45,335 bases of DNA from positions 1 through 45,335 of the IMG/VR virus record IMGVR_UViG_3300006325_000007. One strand, given 5' to 3'. Made by a program: the position numbers and the translations under genes. The notes beneath the pieces were generated by a model that saw only the letters and a list, made by a program, of their open reading frames with translations, ran no database searches and was not told the DNA's origin. Below are positions 1 to 7,623 of this stretch, piece by piece; position 1 is the first letter of the stretch, and each line of letters starts with the position of its first letter. Source of the stretch: a virus.

Positions 1-3000
1 GGATGATTCAAGTAATAACCAGTTACATATAATTTGTGTCCGTTGTCAGCAAAAAATAACGCTTGAACCCAATCACCCCAAACATCTGACATCCCTGTTT
101 GTTGTCCCTCAGAACCGTTAGGGTGATTATTACCAGCAATTATTATAGAATCTGGAAATGGTGGGTTATAACCATTTGCTGTAATTTCAACTATATCAGC
201 GCCTATTGGTACTGAAGTTTTGATATCAAATTTTGTAGTCATGGTATAACCATAAACTATAGCGTCATTAGATAGACCATGACTGAATAAACCAAACCAT
301 CTATAACCGCCTTCATCAAACCATATATCGTCTAAGGTGTCTTTCTCTAATCCTTGTGAATCATGCCATCTTTTTGTTGTGTAAATTTTAAAATCGTCAT
401 CTTCCAAGGATGGATCACCAGCTAGTGTTGCCGGTCTCCATGGGAATGAAGTAATATCCCACGGTGTTGCCATTTCTAAACTTTTAATAGTTTGACCTGA
501 GGTAGTGTAAAGAAATCTACCGTCGTCACTTATTTTAAAAGAGGCTCCGTCTATGTAATACAATAACGAATAATAAGGGTTTGTTGGTTCGAACGTTTCG
601 TTTGGATCATTTGAAACAGCAGTATATGATCCTGTAGTAATATCCCACGGTGTGCTTAAAGTATATTCAACAAGTCTGGTAACCGAATGATAATGAGCGC
701 CTTGCCCTTCTGGATTACCTCCTATACTAGTACCAGTCAGCATATATAGTTTGGTGCCATCTGGTTTAAAATGTATTCCACCTATTGATGTATCACCAGC
801 ACTAAAAGTAGCGTCACCAAGTGAATTAATTTCACTCTGGACATCTAAAGAATTCGCAGGGGCTACAGTATTAGTAATTGTTGAAAGATCAAATGGTGTG
901 CCTAAAGTAAACTGAACAATACGCATATAATCAGGTAAAGGACTATTACGATCAGCTTGAGGAACATATAGTTTAGTACCATCAGGACTTATAGCTACTC
1001 CCTCTAAACGTGGAGCATGACTGTCACTTGGTTCATTGGCGACTCCTGTTAATTCTACAAAGTGGTTAAAAGTTGCACTTGCATATTCATATGGAGCAAT
1101 CTCTATCTTTGCAGAAGTACCAATCCATAAAGAACCTCCACCGTCAACATATAAATCTCTAATTTTCTTAGAAGCTGATCCTATATCATAGACAGCATCT
1201 TCTGCCGGTATTAAATGAGTTCTTATAGTGCCATCTAAATTAATAGTACTATTAACACCATCAACTAGTAATGTTGAATCGTCTCCAAATACAGATCCTG
1301 TAATATCTGTTTCAACATCTGTTACTGGTTCCCATCTTGAATTTGCATTAACCCAAGTAAGTACTTGACCTTCTGTTGGTGCCGCATTGTGTACATCAGT
1401 TAAATCACCTAAAGCTGGAGTATGAGCAGAGCCGGTAATTACAATATTACCTTCTGCATCAGATGCCGTTGTAACAGTTCCTGCTCCACTAAACTTAATT
1501 GATTCTCCACTATCAACTGTACGTATAGTTGAATCGTCAGCGGCAATTTGTAATACATCACTAATAACTGCACCACCGAACGTTAATTTCTCTTGTTCAA
1601 TTTGGATCTTGTGTCCACCTAAGAAGAAACTAGCTCCATCAAGATGTAAATCTCTAAATTTGTATGTTGAACTTCCTAAATCATAAGTAGCATCTGCGTC
1701 AGGAATTAAATGTCCTGTTACAGTACCACTAATACTATTTGAAGTTACTATAGGATTACCATTAAGCGTCCCACCTGTTGTCGTAACAGCAAGAGTAGTA
1801 TCACCAATCATTGTTAGTTTAGCTTGAGTAGTATAAGCTGGATCTATTTCACATTCAATATTAGACGCTCCGCCATTACCTATTGAGCTATCTGCAATTT
1901 CAAAATAGTCAGTCCCATTAAAGAAATAAATTCCCGAGCCAGGACCTTCTGGAATAACTGAAGTAACTGCTCCACCTACCGCAACTACGACTGTAAATGT
2001 AGGAGGTGTACCATTAAAAGGCCATCCACCATCGTGTGCTACACTTGTATAAGTACCAGCTGTTCTTAAACCATCTGCGGCCCAAGTACTGCCGCGTTCT
2101 GTAATTACATTCGAAACTTGTTTTAAACCATCGCCGCCATGTATTGCTAAAGTTCCACCACCAATGGCTAAACGTGCCGGTGTATGAGTGATTGTTGTCG
2201 GCGCGGCATCAATTCTCATATTGGATCTTTCTAAGTATGTTACTTCATATGGAGGACTAGTAACAATTGTTGATCCACTTTCTCCTGTAATTCTGACCGC
2301 CGCATGGTTTAAATTAAAGTGTCCAAGATTATTATAAATGTATTGATCAAGCCCTGAACCATCTATAGTTACAGTACCACTTTGATTATAAAAAGCAATA
2401 TTACCATTGTTAGCAATTACAGTCATGTCATTCATGTTACTACTACCTGCATAGTCGCCAAGAATTATGTTTCTATCTCCACTCATAACAGCGTCGCCGG
2501 AGCCAACACCTATAAACGTATTCGAATGTCCACTTGTTATTAATTTACCTGAATCTTTTCCTATGAATATATTTCCGTAAGCATTGTTTAATGTACCAGT
2601 TGTAATATGCCCTATCATTATACTGTCTGTAAAATCAGCAGTACCAGCCTTAACATCTGATAGTTCGTTTAATTTAGTTGCACCGCCATATTCACCAGTG
2701 GCAACACCACCTGATGTATATGCTCCAAAGCCTGTACTATCAACAGGCGTTGTTAATTCTGGGTCAGAATACAATGAAAAAATAGTACCAGTTAGAATAT
2801 CCATATAATATTCATTACCGTTAAGCTGAGTCATTCCAGTTACATCTGTAATAGTAACTGGTGTTCCTTCTGTAAAGTTATGAGGGTTTGTTGTTTCAAT
2901 ATTACATGGGTCGGATTGTGTAATATTATCAATAGCCTTACTAATACCACCTACTAATGCTGAAATTGTTAATTGATTAGCATTATCGCGTACAAAGTTC

Positions 3001-3272
3001 ATATTAGAACCGGCAACAAGAGCTATATCCTGGTCGTTGCTATTAACATCAGTTAATCTAATAGTAGTAGTTGCTACCGGAACTTCTAATGTATAATCAA
3101 CGTCTATTTTAAATGAATCTGTAGCAGTATCAGTCGGTGCCCAAGACACTCCTGCACCACGGCTTATACTGAGTGTATCAGTTACAGCATCTGCTTCAAT
3201 GGTATGCTCAAGTGTAACACCATCTGTGGAGTATAACTTGATAAACCTAAAAAAATCATAAAATGCAGTCAT
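1..3272 (-). CDS. Tail fibre / adhesin-like virion protein (3' end outside window)
   Basis: About 1090 codons are open from ATG at 3272-3270 to the left edge, so the C-terminus is missing. The N-terminal part is a generic phage-fibre head. Further on comes a stretch of G-N-x-F-I-G / A-G turns (around 2450-2600) typical of left-handed beta-roll adhesin repeats. Two copies follow of a module reading A-x-Y-D-(L/I)-G-S ... (F/I)-R-D-L-(H/Y) (around 1620-1720 and 1130-1220), with a L-T-D-V linker (around 1320-1420). The last third has S-P-D-G-T-K-L-Y and related motifs, as in beta-propeller blades. An AGGA Shine-Dalgarno precedes the ATG and a late-type box lies 25 bases upstream. The likely role is host adhesion or a structural fibre. 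The exact T4 counterpart is not identifiable. Confidence 0.85.
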   Translation of the reverse strand, partial: MTAFYDFFRFIKLYSTDGVTLEHTIEADAVTDTLSISRGAGVSWAPTDTATDSFKIDVDYTLEVPVATTTIRLTDVNSNDQDIALVAGSNMNFVRDNANQLTISALVGGISKAIDNITQSDPCNIETTNPHNFTEGTPVTITDVTGMTQLNGNEYYMDILTGTIFSLYSDPELTTPVDSTGFGAYTSGGVATGEYGGATKLNELSDVKAGTADFTDSIMIGHITTGTLNNAYGNIFIGKDSGKLITSGHSNTFIGVGSGDAVMSGDRNIILGDYAGSSNMNDMTVIANNGNIAFYNQSGTVTIDGSGLDQYIYNNLGHFNLNHAAVRITGESGSTIVTSPPYEVTYLERSNMRIDAAPTTITHTPARLAIGGGTLAIHGGDGLKQVSNVITERGSTWAADGLRTAGTYTSVAHDGGWPFNGTPPTFTVVVAVGGAVTSVIPEGPGSGIYFFNGTDYFEIADSSIGNGGASNIECEIDPAYTTQAKLTMIGDTTLAVTTTGGTLNGNPIVTSNSISGTVTGHLIPDADATYDLGSSTYKFRDLHLDGASFFLGGHKIQIEQEKLTFGGAVISDVLQIAADDSTIRTVDSGESIKFSGAGTVTTASDAEGNIVITGSAHTPALGDLTDVHNAAPTEGQVLTWVNANSRWEPVTDVETDITGSVFGDDSTLLVDGVNSTINLDGTIRTHLIPAEDAVYDIGSASKKIRDLYVDGGGSLWIGTSAKIEIAPYEYASATFNHFVELTGVANEPSDSHAPRLEGVAISPDGTKLYVPQADRNSPLPDYMRIVQFTLGTPFDLSTITNTVAPANSLDVQSEINSLGDATFSAGDTSIGGIHFKPDGTKLYMLTGTSIGGNPEGQGAHYHSVTRLVEYTLSTPWDITTGSYTAVSNDPNETFEPTNPYYSLLYYIDGASFKISDDGRFLYTTSGQTIKSLEMATPWDITSFPWRPATLAGDPSLEDDDFKIYTTKRWHDSQGLEKDTLDDIWFDEGGYRWFGLFSHGLSNDAIVYGYTMTTKFDIKTSVPIGADIVEITANGYNPPFPDSIIIAGNNHPNGSEGQQTGMSDVWGDWVQALFFADNGHKLYVTGYYLNH

Positions 3273-3297
3273 TCGGTTTTGTTCCTATCGTTATACA

Positions 3298-3305
3298 TAT
3301 TTATT
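3298..3305 (-). promoter_or_regulatory. Late-type promoter box AATAAATA for the minus-strand fibre gene
   Basis: AATAAATA reads on the minus strand 25 bases before the ATG at 3272. This leaves room for a short leader with an AGGA Shine-Dalgarno. It matches the T4 late consensus TATAAATA except for the first base. Confidence 0.6.
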
Positions 3306-3310
3306 AAATA
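3303..3310 (+). promoter_or_regulatory. Weak late-type promoter box (ATTAAATA) for the GT42-like gene
   Basis: ATTAAATA ends 5 bases before ATG 3316, the same spacing as the better late boxes at 37158, 39406 and 43528. The second base departs from consensus. The box overlaps the minus-strand box at 3298-3305. No Shine-Dalgarno is present. Confidence 0.35.
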
Positions 3311-3315
3311 TTGTC

Positions 3316-3873
3316 ATGCTTGTGATTGGCAACGGAGAGAGTAGAAAAGACCTAAATATTAGCAAATACACACAAACGAAGGTTGGCTGTAATGCTGTAT
3401 ATAGAGATTTTCATATTGATCATTTAATATGTTGTGATAGAAGAATGGTTCTAGAAGCACAACAGAATAACTATGACGGAATTATATACACTAGACATGA
3501 TTGGGTAGCACAATTTACACCAGCAAAAGTAGTACCGGAACTTCCATATTGTAGGGGCAAAACAAGACTTGATGATCCATGGCATTGGGGTAGTGGACCT
3601 TATGCAGTACTATTAGGAGCACAACTCTCAACTGATAAAGTACACATGGTTGGATTTGATTTATATTCAACCACTGAAACTGTTAATAATATGTATAAAG
3701 GAACAGATAATTATGAAGGTGAAAATACAAAACCTATAGACCCTGCTTACTGGCTATACCAAATTAATAAAGTTTTTGAACACTATCCAGATATTACTTT
3801 TTATAATTATAATCCGGAACCTTGGCCAACTACTTGGCCTAATGTACAAAATTTAAAGTTAGATGCTATATGA
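3316..3873 (+). CDS. GT42/DUF115-like putative glycosyltransferase
   Basis: The 185-residue protein starts with V-I-G-N-G-E-S (residues 3-9), followed by G-C-N-A-V-Y-R-D (24-31). Later comes W-G-S-G-P-Y-A-V-L-L-G-A and V-H-M-V-G-F-D-L-Y (91-117). This order resembles GT42 sialyltransferases and DUF115 proteins: a nucleotide-binding G-N-G-x-S loop, a C-N-x-x-Y segment, then S-G-x-x-A...G-x-D-x-Y. It heads a run of plus-strand genes, and its stop overlaps the next start as ATGA at 3870-3873. The start follows a weak late-type box by 5 bases, with no Shine-Dalgarno. The fold assignment is by motif only and the sugar donor and acceptor are unknown. A role in glycan modification fits the neighbouring oxygenase and glycosyltransferase genes. 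Confidence 0.75.
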   Translation: MLVIGNGESRKDLNISKYTQTKVGCNAVYRDFHIDHLICCDRRMVLEAQQNNYDGIIYTRHDWVAQFTPAKVVPELPYCRGKTRLDDPWHWGSGPYAVLLGAQLSTDKVHMVGFDLYSTTETVNNMYKGTDNYEGENTKPIDPAYWLYQINKVFEHYPDITFYNYNPEPWPTTWPNVQNLKLDAI

Positions 3874-4520
3874 GACCACCTGAACCAAAACACTTTGCCG
3901 CATTTCCAACATTAGTAAGCACATGGGATCTTAAAGGACACCCTTGTGAAGAAGTTGTTATAGATATGATTGAAAACTGGAAAGATGTTGGACAGCATAG
4001 ATTAGTAAAAGATGGCAAGAGCAGTTACATAACTGGCGACGAACAATTTTTAAGTGATAAACGATTAGTAGATTTATGGAAAACACTACAATCTTGCTGT
4101 GATACATATACTGAAGAAGCAGGAATTGATTATGCTCTTATATCAACAAGCTGGTTTAACACAATGTCAGAAGGCGGAAGTGTAGAATCCCATAGACACG
4201 AACGAAGTGTTATTAGTGGAGCATACTATCCTTACGCTGATGATGGAAGTAATCCATTAATGTTAGAAAGTCCAATACAACAATTACGTATGAATGATTG
4301 TATTATAAAAGTTACAGGCTTTAATAGATATACTGAACACGTACCAGCCCTGCCAGGATCATTAGTTTTATTTCCTAGTTGGTTAAAGCATTACGTCGAG
4401 CCTAATAATAGTAAAAAAAGATATGTAATAAGTTTTAATACAATAAGACACGCAGATCGAGGATACATTAAAACAGTAAAGGATTATAGAATAGAGAAAC
4501 ATGAGAGCAAAAATACCTGA
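3870..4520 (+). CDS. 2OG-Fe(II) oxygenase, TIGR02466 / PF13759-like (copy 1)
   Basis: The 216-residue protein has S-W-F-N (95-98), then H-R-H-E at 108-111 and S-G-A-Y-Y-P-Y (116-122). It continues with L-V-L-F-P-S-W-L-K-H (165-174) and R-Y-V-I-S-F-N (184-190). This is the order seen in the TIGR02466 putative 2-oxoglutarate/Fe(II) oxygenases. The H-x-H region and H174 are likely metal ligands and R184 likely binds 2-oxoglutarate. The start overlaps the previous stop (ATGA), and the following gene overlaps its end by 20 bases. The substrate is unknown. A paralogue lies directly downstream and a third copy at 24466-25056. Confidence 0.88.
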   Translation: MRPPEPKHFAAFPTLVSTWDLKGHPCEEVVIDMIENWKDVGQHRLVKDGKSSYITGDEQFLSDKRLVDLWKTLQSCCDTYTEEAGIDYALISTSWFNTMSEGGSVESHRHERSVISGAYYPYADDGSNPLMLESPIQQLRMNDCIIKVTGFNRYTEHVPALPGSLVLFPSWLKHYVEPNNSKKRYVISFNTIRHADRGYIKTVKDYRIEKHESKNT

Positions 4521-5148
4521 AGGCCAATTTCGTAAAGCTGACTATTCATTATTTCCAACACTAGTCCAAACCTATAATTTAGAAGACCATCCTGACCAGG
4601 AGTTAGTAATTAAAACAATTGAAGATTTTACTGACGAAACATTAATGAAATGGCCTGTTGATATTGGTAAGGGTAAAACGAGTAGTAGAGATTTTGATGT
4701 TATAAGCAAAACTCATAAAACAGCAAACTTTTTAGACCAAAAAGAATTTAAACTAATAAAACAAGATATTCAAAATTGTATAGATGAGTATTGTACCACG
4801 TGTGGACTAGAACCGGCTAAAATTGCAAAGAGTTGGTTTAACATTCAAGAAGAACAAGGGTACGTAACTGAACACCGACATGAATTAAGTATTGTAAGTG
4901 GAGCATATTATCCTTATTGTGATAAAGATAGTGCTCCAATAGTTTTTACAAGTCCTATCCTAGCACCAAAAATGGCAGAGGTACATAATAACACAACTGA
5001 GTTTACTGCTGATAAAACGGAATTTGTACCTAGAACAGGACTACTCGTTTTATTTCCGAGTTGGTTGTACCATCGAAGTTTACATAATAAAACCAAAAAA
5101 CGCTTAACCATTAGTTTCAATAGCCATCATATTAAGGTTGACAAGTAA
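4501..5148 (+). CDS. 2OG-Fe(II) oxygenase, TIGR02466-like (copy 2)
   Basis: The 215-residue paralogue of the preceding gene has the same motif series: S-W-F-N (111-114), H-R-H-E (125-128), S-G-A-Y-Y-P-Y (133-139), L-V-L-F-P-S-W-L-Y-H (182-191) and R-L-T-I-S-F-N (201-207). H125/H127, H191 and R201 occupy the expected ligand positions. It begins inside the end of copy 1, which suggests tandem duplication and translational coupling. Its 3' end contains the -35 element of the promoter for the QueD-like gene. The substrate is not known. Confidence 0.88.
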   Translation: MRAKIPEGQFRKADYSLFPTLVQTYNLEDHPDQELVIKTIEDFTDETLMKWPVDIGKGKTSSRDFDVISKTHKTANFLDQKEFKLIKQDIQNCIDEYCTTCGLEPAKIAKSWFNIQEEQGYVTEHRHELSIVSGAYYPYCDKDSAPIVFTSPILAPKMAEVHNNTTEFTADKTEFVPRTGLLVLFPSWLYHRSLHNKTKKRLTISFNSHHIKVDK

Positions 5149-5166
5149 ATACAAATAATATATAAT
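5138..5166 (+). promoter_or_regulatory. Consensus sigma70-type promoter upstream of the QueD-like gene
   Basis: TTGACA lies at 5138-5143 and TATAAT at 5161-5166, with a spacer of exactly 17 bases. Both hexamers match the bacterial consensus perfectly. The predicted start is near 5173, which gives a leader of about 58 bases before the Shine-Dalgarno-led ATG at 5232. The -35 element overlaps the 3' end of the upstream oxygenase gene. Confidence 0.85.
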
Positions 5167-5174
5167 ATATACAA

Positions 5175-5230
5175 ATGAGGACTATAACGTCGACCCTCTC
5201 AAAATACTCCGCCGTTAAAAAGGAGAAAAA
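5175..5230 (+). promoter_or_regulatory. Structured 5' leader, candidate preQ1-like riboswitch
   Basis: Two helices can form an H-type pseudoknot. P1 pairs GAGG 5177-5180 with CCTC 5195-5198. P2 pairs TAACG 5185-5189, inside the P1 loop, with CGTTA 5213-5217. A C (5194) sits immediately 5' of the second P1 strand and a CAAAATA stretch immediately after it, as in preQ1 class I aptamers. The Shine-Dalgarno AAGGAG (5220-5225) lies just downstream, and its GGAG can alternatively pair with CTCC 5207-5210. The loop between P1 and P2 is longer than in classical class I members. The ligand is inferred from the downstream QueD-family gene only. Confidence 0.4.
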
Positions 5231-5231
5231 T

Positions 5232-5675
5232 ATGATACACAAAAGTATAAAAACTTACGGTAACGATAGAGGTTTCAGTTGTGCGTTCAGACAGGCGTTA
5301 GCAGAAAGTCATTGTAATTTAATTCATGGTTATAGTTTAGGTTTCAGATTTGAATTTGAAGCATTTGAACTAGACGATAAAAATTGGGTTTACGATTTCG
5401 GAAACTGTGGTTGGATTAAACAATACCTGGAAGATAACTTCGATCATAAAGTAGCTGTTGATAAAGCAGATCCTAATTTAAGCGATTTTGTAGCACTAGA
5501 AGAAAAAGGTCTTGCAAAAGTTGTTCAAATGGATGGCGTTGGTTGTGAAAAATTTGCAGAACACGTTTACAATTACATATCACCAATTATCGATGAAGAC
5601 ACAGGAGGTCGTGTAAGACTTTCTAGTGTTGAAGTTTTTGAACACGGAAGCAATAGTGCAATACTGGAAAAATAA
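5232..5675 (+). CDS. QueD / 6-pyruvoyl-tetrahydropterin synthase family protein with altered zinc site
   Basis: The 147-residue protein shows the PTPS/QueD pattern: H-C-N-L-I-H-G-Y at 27-34 (compare C-x3-H-G-H), D-F-G at 55-57, F-D-H at 70-72 and a C-terminal V-E-V-F-E-H (133-138). Cys28, the expected catalytic cysteine, is present. Of the three zinc histidines, only H32 is obvious; the first position is F19 and the third is Y34. QueD makes 6-carboxy-tetrahydropterin in queuosine/7-deazaguanine synthesis. Whether this divergent form does so is uncertain. The start at 5232 is chosen over an in-frame ATG at 5175 because AAGGAG sits 6 bases before it and 5175 coincides with the predicted transcript start. 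The stop overlaps the next ATG by one base. Confidence 0.85.
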   Translation: MIHKSIKTYGNDRGFSCAFRQALAESHCNLIHGYSLGFRFEFEAFELDDKNWVYDFGNCGWIKQYLEDNFDHKVAVDKADPNLSDFVALEEKGLAKVVQMDGVGCEKFAEHVYNYISPIIDEDTGGRVRLSSVEVFEHGSNSAILEK

Positions 5676-6202
5676 TGCGTGAAAAATTTTGGGAAGAATT
5701 AAACGAAGCTCGTAGCAAAAGTGAAGTCAAACTTTGGAGAGGAATATTTCCAGAAGCAGACACTATTAACTTTGAAACATTATTAGCTCATAACCAATGG
5801 CAATCTAGAATTACTAATAATGATATTGTAATGGAGCAATATTCAAGCAATCTTTCAAATGTCCAAAGTAATAGTAATGTTAAACCATTTTATACAGAAT
5901 TTGTAACAAACTACAAGATAGTTGATACAGAATCAAATATTAATTGTAGTTTCTTTTGGAGTTTTTCAGATCGTCACCATTCAATTTTTATGCATCGAGA
6001 TCCTGAAACTGTTTTATTAATACAAGGATATGGACAAGTAGCTTATGCATTGTCAAATGAAGATGGCAGTAACAATAGAGTAATTCATGTAAAAACTGGT
6101 GATGCATTATTGCTTCCAAAATTAACACCTCATAAATCCATTCCAATGGAGCCAAGGGTTACATTAAGTATTGGAGCAATACCTTCTAAGCCAGCATTGT
6201 AA
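5675..6202 (+). CDS. JmjC/cupin-like putative Fe(II) oxygenase
   Basis: The 175-residue protein has a double-stranded beta-helix signature in its second half. M-H-R-D-P-E (106-111) supplies an H-x-D pair (H107, D109). It is followed by L-L-I-Q-G-Y-G-Q-V (114-122) and then G-D-A-L-L-L-P-K-L-T-P-H (142-153), with H153 as the distal histidine. This arrangement fits JmjC-like or other cupin-fold 2OG/Fe(II) enzymes. The N-terminal half is unassigned. It is coupled to the QueD-like gene by a one-base stop/start overlap, so it probably shares its promoter and leader control. The substrate is unknown. Confidence 0.8.
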   Translation: MREKFWEELNEARSKSEVKLWRGIFPEADTINFETLLAHNQWQSRITNNDIVMEQYSSNLSNVQSNSNVKPFYTEFVTNYKIVDTESNINCSFFWSFSDRHHSIFMHRDPETVLLIQGYGQVAYALSNEDGSNNRVIHVKTGDALLLPKLTPHKSIPMEPRVTLSIGAIPSKPAL

Positions 6203-6212
6203 GGAGAGGTGA

Positions 6213-6914
6213 GTGGCAAATTATGTTGTATGCTTAAAACATGGCGACAAATATAGTGCAGAGTATGTTAATATTCTACACAACATGGTTTCTAGGAATC
6301 TAACCATACCATTTAACTTTGCTGTCTTTACCGAAAAACCATATGGTATAAAATCTGGAATAGAAATTCATCCATTGCCAGCTATTCCAGATGTTAACGG
6401 TTGGTGGTACAAACCTATGTTCTTTAATCCTCACTTAGGATTTAAAGGAACAATTCTTTATATTGATTTAGACGTAATTATCTTTAAAAACATGGATAAG
6501 TTGTTTACTTACAACCCAGGCCAGTTTTGTGTTATTCGAGACTTTAATAGATGTGTACAATCAAATTGGGATCGAATGAATTCAAGTGTTGTCCGATTTG
6601 ATACAGGACAACATAGTCAAGTCTATGAACGTTTTATGGAAAATCCAAAATATCATGCGGCTAGATATCACGGAGACCAAGATTGGTTATATGCAAATGT
6701 AAAAACGGATTTTTGTTTTTGGCCAGATGAATGGATACAAAGTTATAAATGGGAAATGCGTGGTAAACCTGAAATGTCCAGAATAACAGGAAAACGGAAT
6801 TTTGCTACTCCAGGTGTACCAACCATATTGCGTGAAACGTGTATGGCTGTATTCCATGGGGATCCAAATCCAAAAGATTCTATAGATCCATGGTGTTCTG
6901 ATAATTGGTATTAA
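6213..6914 (+). CDS. Putative glycosyltransferase with DxD motif
   Basis: The 233-residue protein begins with a beta-strand and K-H-G-D-K-Y segment. It contains a W-W-Y-K-P (64-68) stretch and I-L-Y-I-D-L-D-V-I (81-89), whose D85-x-D87 is the metal/nucleotide-sugar site of GT-A fold enzymes (GT8-like). Late W-x-x-D...Q-D-W-L-Y features also fit. The start is GTG at 6213, chosen because AAGGAG (6201-6206) is at good distance and the frame opens there. It closes the 5.2-6.9 kb run, and a new consensus promoter begins 7 bases after its stop. Donor and acceptor are not determinable. Confidence 0.82.
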   Translation: MANYVVCLKHGDKYSAEYVNILHNMVSRNLTIPFNFAVFTEKPYGIKSGIEIHPLPAIPDVNGWWYKPMFFNPHLGFKGTILYIDLDVIIFKNMDKLFTYNPGQFCVIRDFNRCVQSNWDRMNSSVVRFDTGQHSQVYERFMENPKYHAARYHGDQDWLYANVKTDFCFWPDEWIQSYKWEMRGKPEMSRITGKRNFATPGVPTILRETCMAVFHGDPNPKDSIDPWCSDNWY

Positions 6915-6920
6915 ATTTGA

Positions 6921-6949
6921 TTGACAATTGATCCAAATAATGCTATAGT
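6921..6949 (+). promoter_or_regulatory. Sigma70-type promoter of the glucosaminidase gene
   Basis: TTGACA lies at 6921-6926 and TATAGT at 6944-6949, separated by exactly 17 bases. The predicted start, about 7 bases after the -10, falls at 6955-6957. That is on the ATG of the next gene, so a leaderless or nearly leaderless message is expected. Confidence 0.8.
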
Positions 6950-6954
6950 ATAGT

Positions 6955-7620
6955 ATGAAAAGGATGAAACTAAAAGATAATAAAAAATTTAAAATTTTTA
7001 TTGGAGTAGTACTAGTCATATTACTCGTTGCCTTTGCCTTTGGCTTTGGAACGTTCAAACCAAATAATTACATTATTGACAAGATAACAGAACGTGTTGA
7101 AATTGAACAATCTAAAATAGCAGTTAAACTCGGATTACACGAACCCGAATTTGTTTATACTGATCAACAAAGTTTTATTTTAGCTGTACGAAAATGCGTT
7201 AATTATATCAACTTTACAACTCCCCACAGTTTACGAATTCCATCAATGATTATAGAAGCCCAAGCAGGGCTAGAATCAGGTTGGGGTACAAGCAGATTTG
7301 CAATTGAAGGAAATGCTTTATTTGGTGTTAGAACTTGGGATCCCAAACTTCCGCAGATAAAACCTAAAGACAATCCAAAAGCAGTATGGGGTGTTAAAGT
7401 ATATAAAACAAAATGTCAATCAATCCAAGACTATGTTGACTTATTAAATAATCATCCTGCATACAAAGATTTTAGAGAATTACGAGAAGAAATGGTTATA
7501 GCAGGGCTATATAACTATGATAAACTAATTGATACATTAGATTTATTTTCAACAAACCCAGAATACACAACATTGTTAAAAGCAACTGTACAAAAATTAA
7601 AAGTGATAACAGCAAACTAA
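6955..7620 (+). CDS. Membrane-anchored glucosaminidase (Bax/FlgJ-like, GH73), candidate endolysin
   Basis: The 221-residue protein has a basic N-terminus, one hydrophobic segment at about 14-32 and then a glucosaminidase domain. A-Q-A-G-L-E-S-G-W-G-T-S (102-113) matches the FlgJ/Bax active-site region, with E107 as the likely catalytic glutamate. N-A-L-F-G-V-R (120-126) is the second family motif. It would cleave peptidoglycan glycan strands. The uncleaved N-terminal anchor and lack of other domains suggest a signal-anchor type lysis enzyme. A second ATG (6964) is in frame 9 bases later and neither start has a proper Shine-Dalgarno. The promoter places the transcript start at the first ATG. 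It heads a cassette of small membrane or exported proteins. Confidence 0.88.
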   Translation: MKRMKLKDNKKFKIFIGVVLVILLVAFAFGFGTFKPNNYIIDKITERVEIEQSKIAVKLGLHEPEFVYTDQQSFILAVRKCVNYINFTTPHSLRIPSMIIEAQAGLESGWGTSRFAIEGNALFGVRTWDPKLPQIKPKDNPKAVWGVKVYKTKCQSIQDYVDLLNNHPAYKDFRELREEMVIAGLYNYDKLIDTLDLFSTNPEYTTLLKATVQKLKVITAN

Positions 7621-7623
7621 TAT

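Noticed and set aside
5175-5231. Longer start (ATG 5175) for the QueD-like protein
   Set aside because: The extension coincides with the predicted transcript start and the structured leader, has no Shine-Dalgarno, and lies outside the conserved family start. ATG 5232 has AAGGAG.
6687-7058. Minus-strand open frame across the glycosyltransferase/glucosaminidase junction
   Set aside because: It is a low-complexity frame opposite two well-supported genes and a consensus promoter, with no motif of its own. Similar opposite-strand frames inside the fibre, gp17 and other genes were left out for the same reason.
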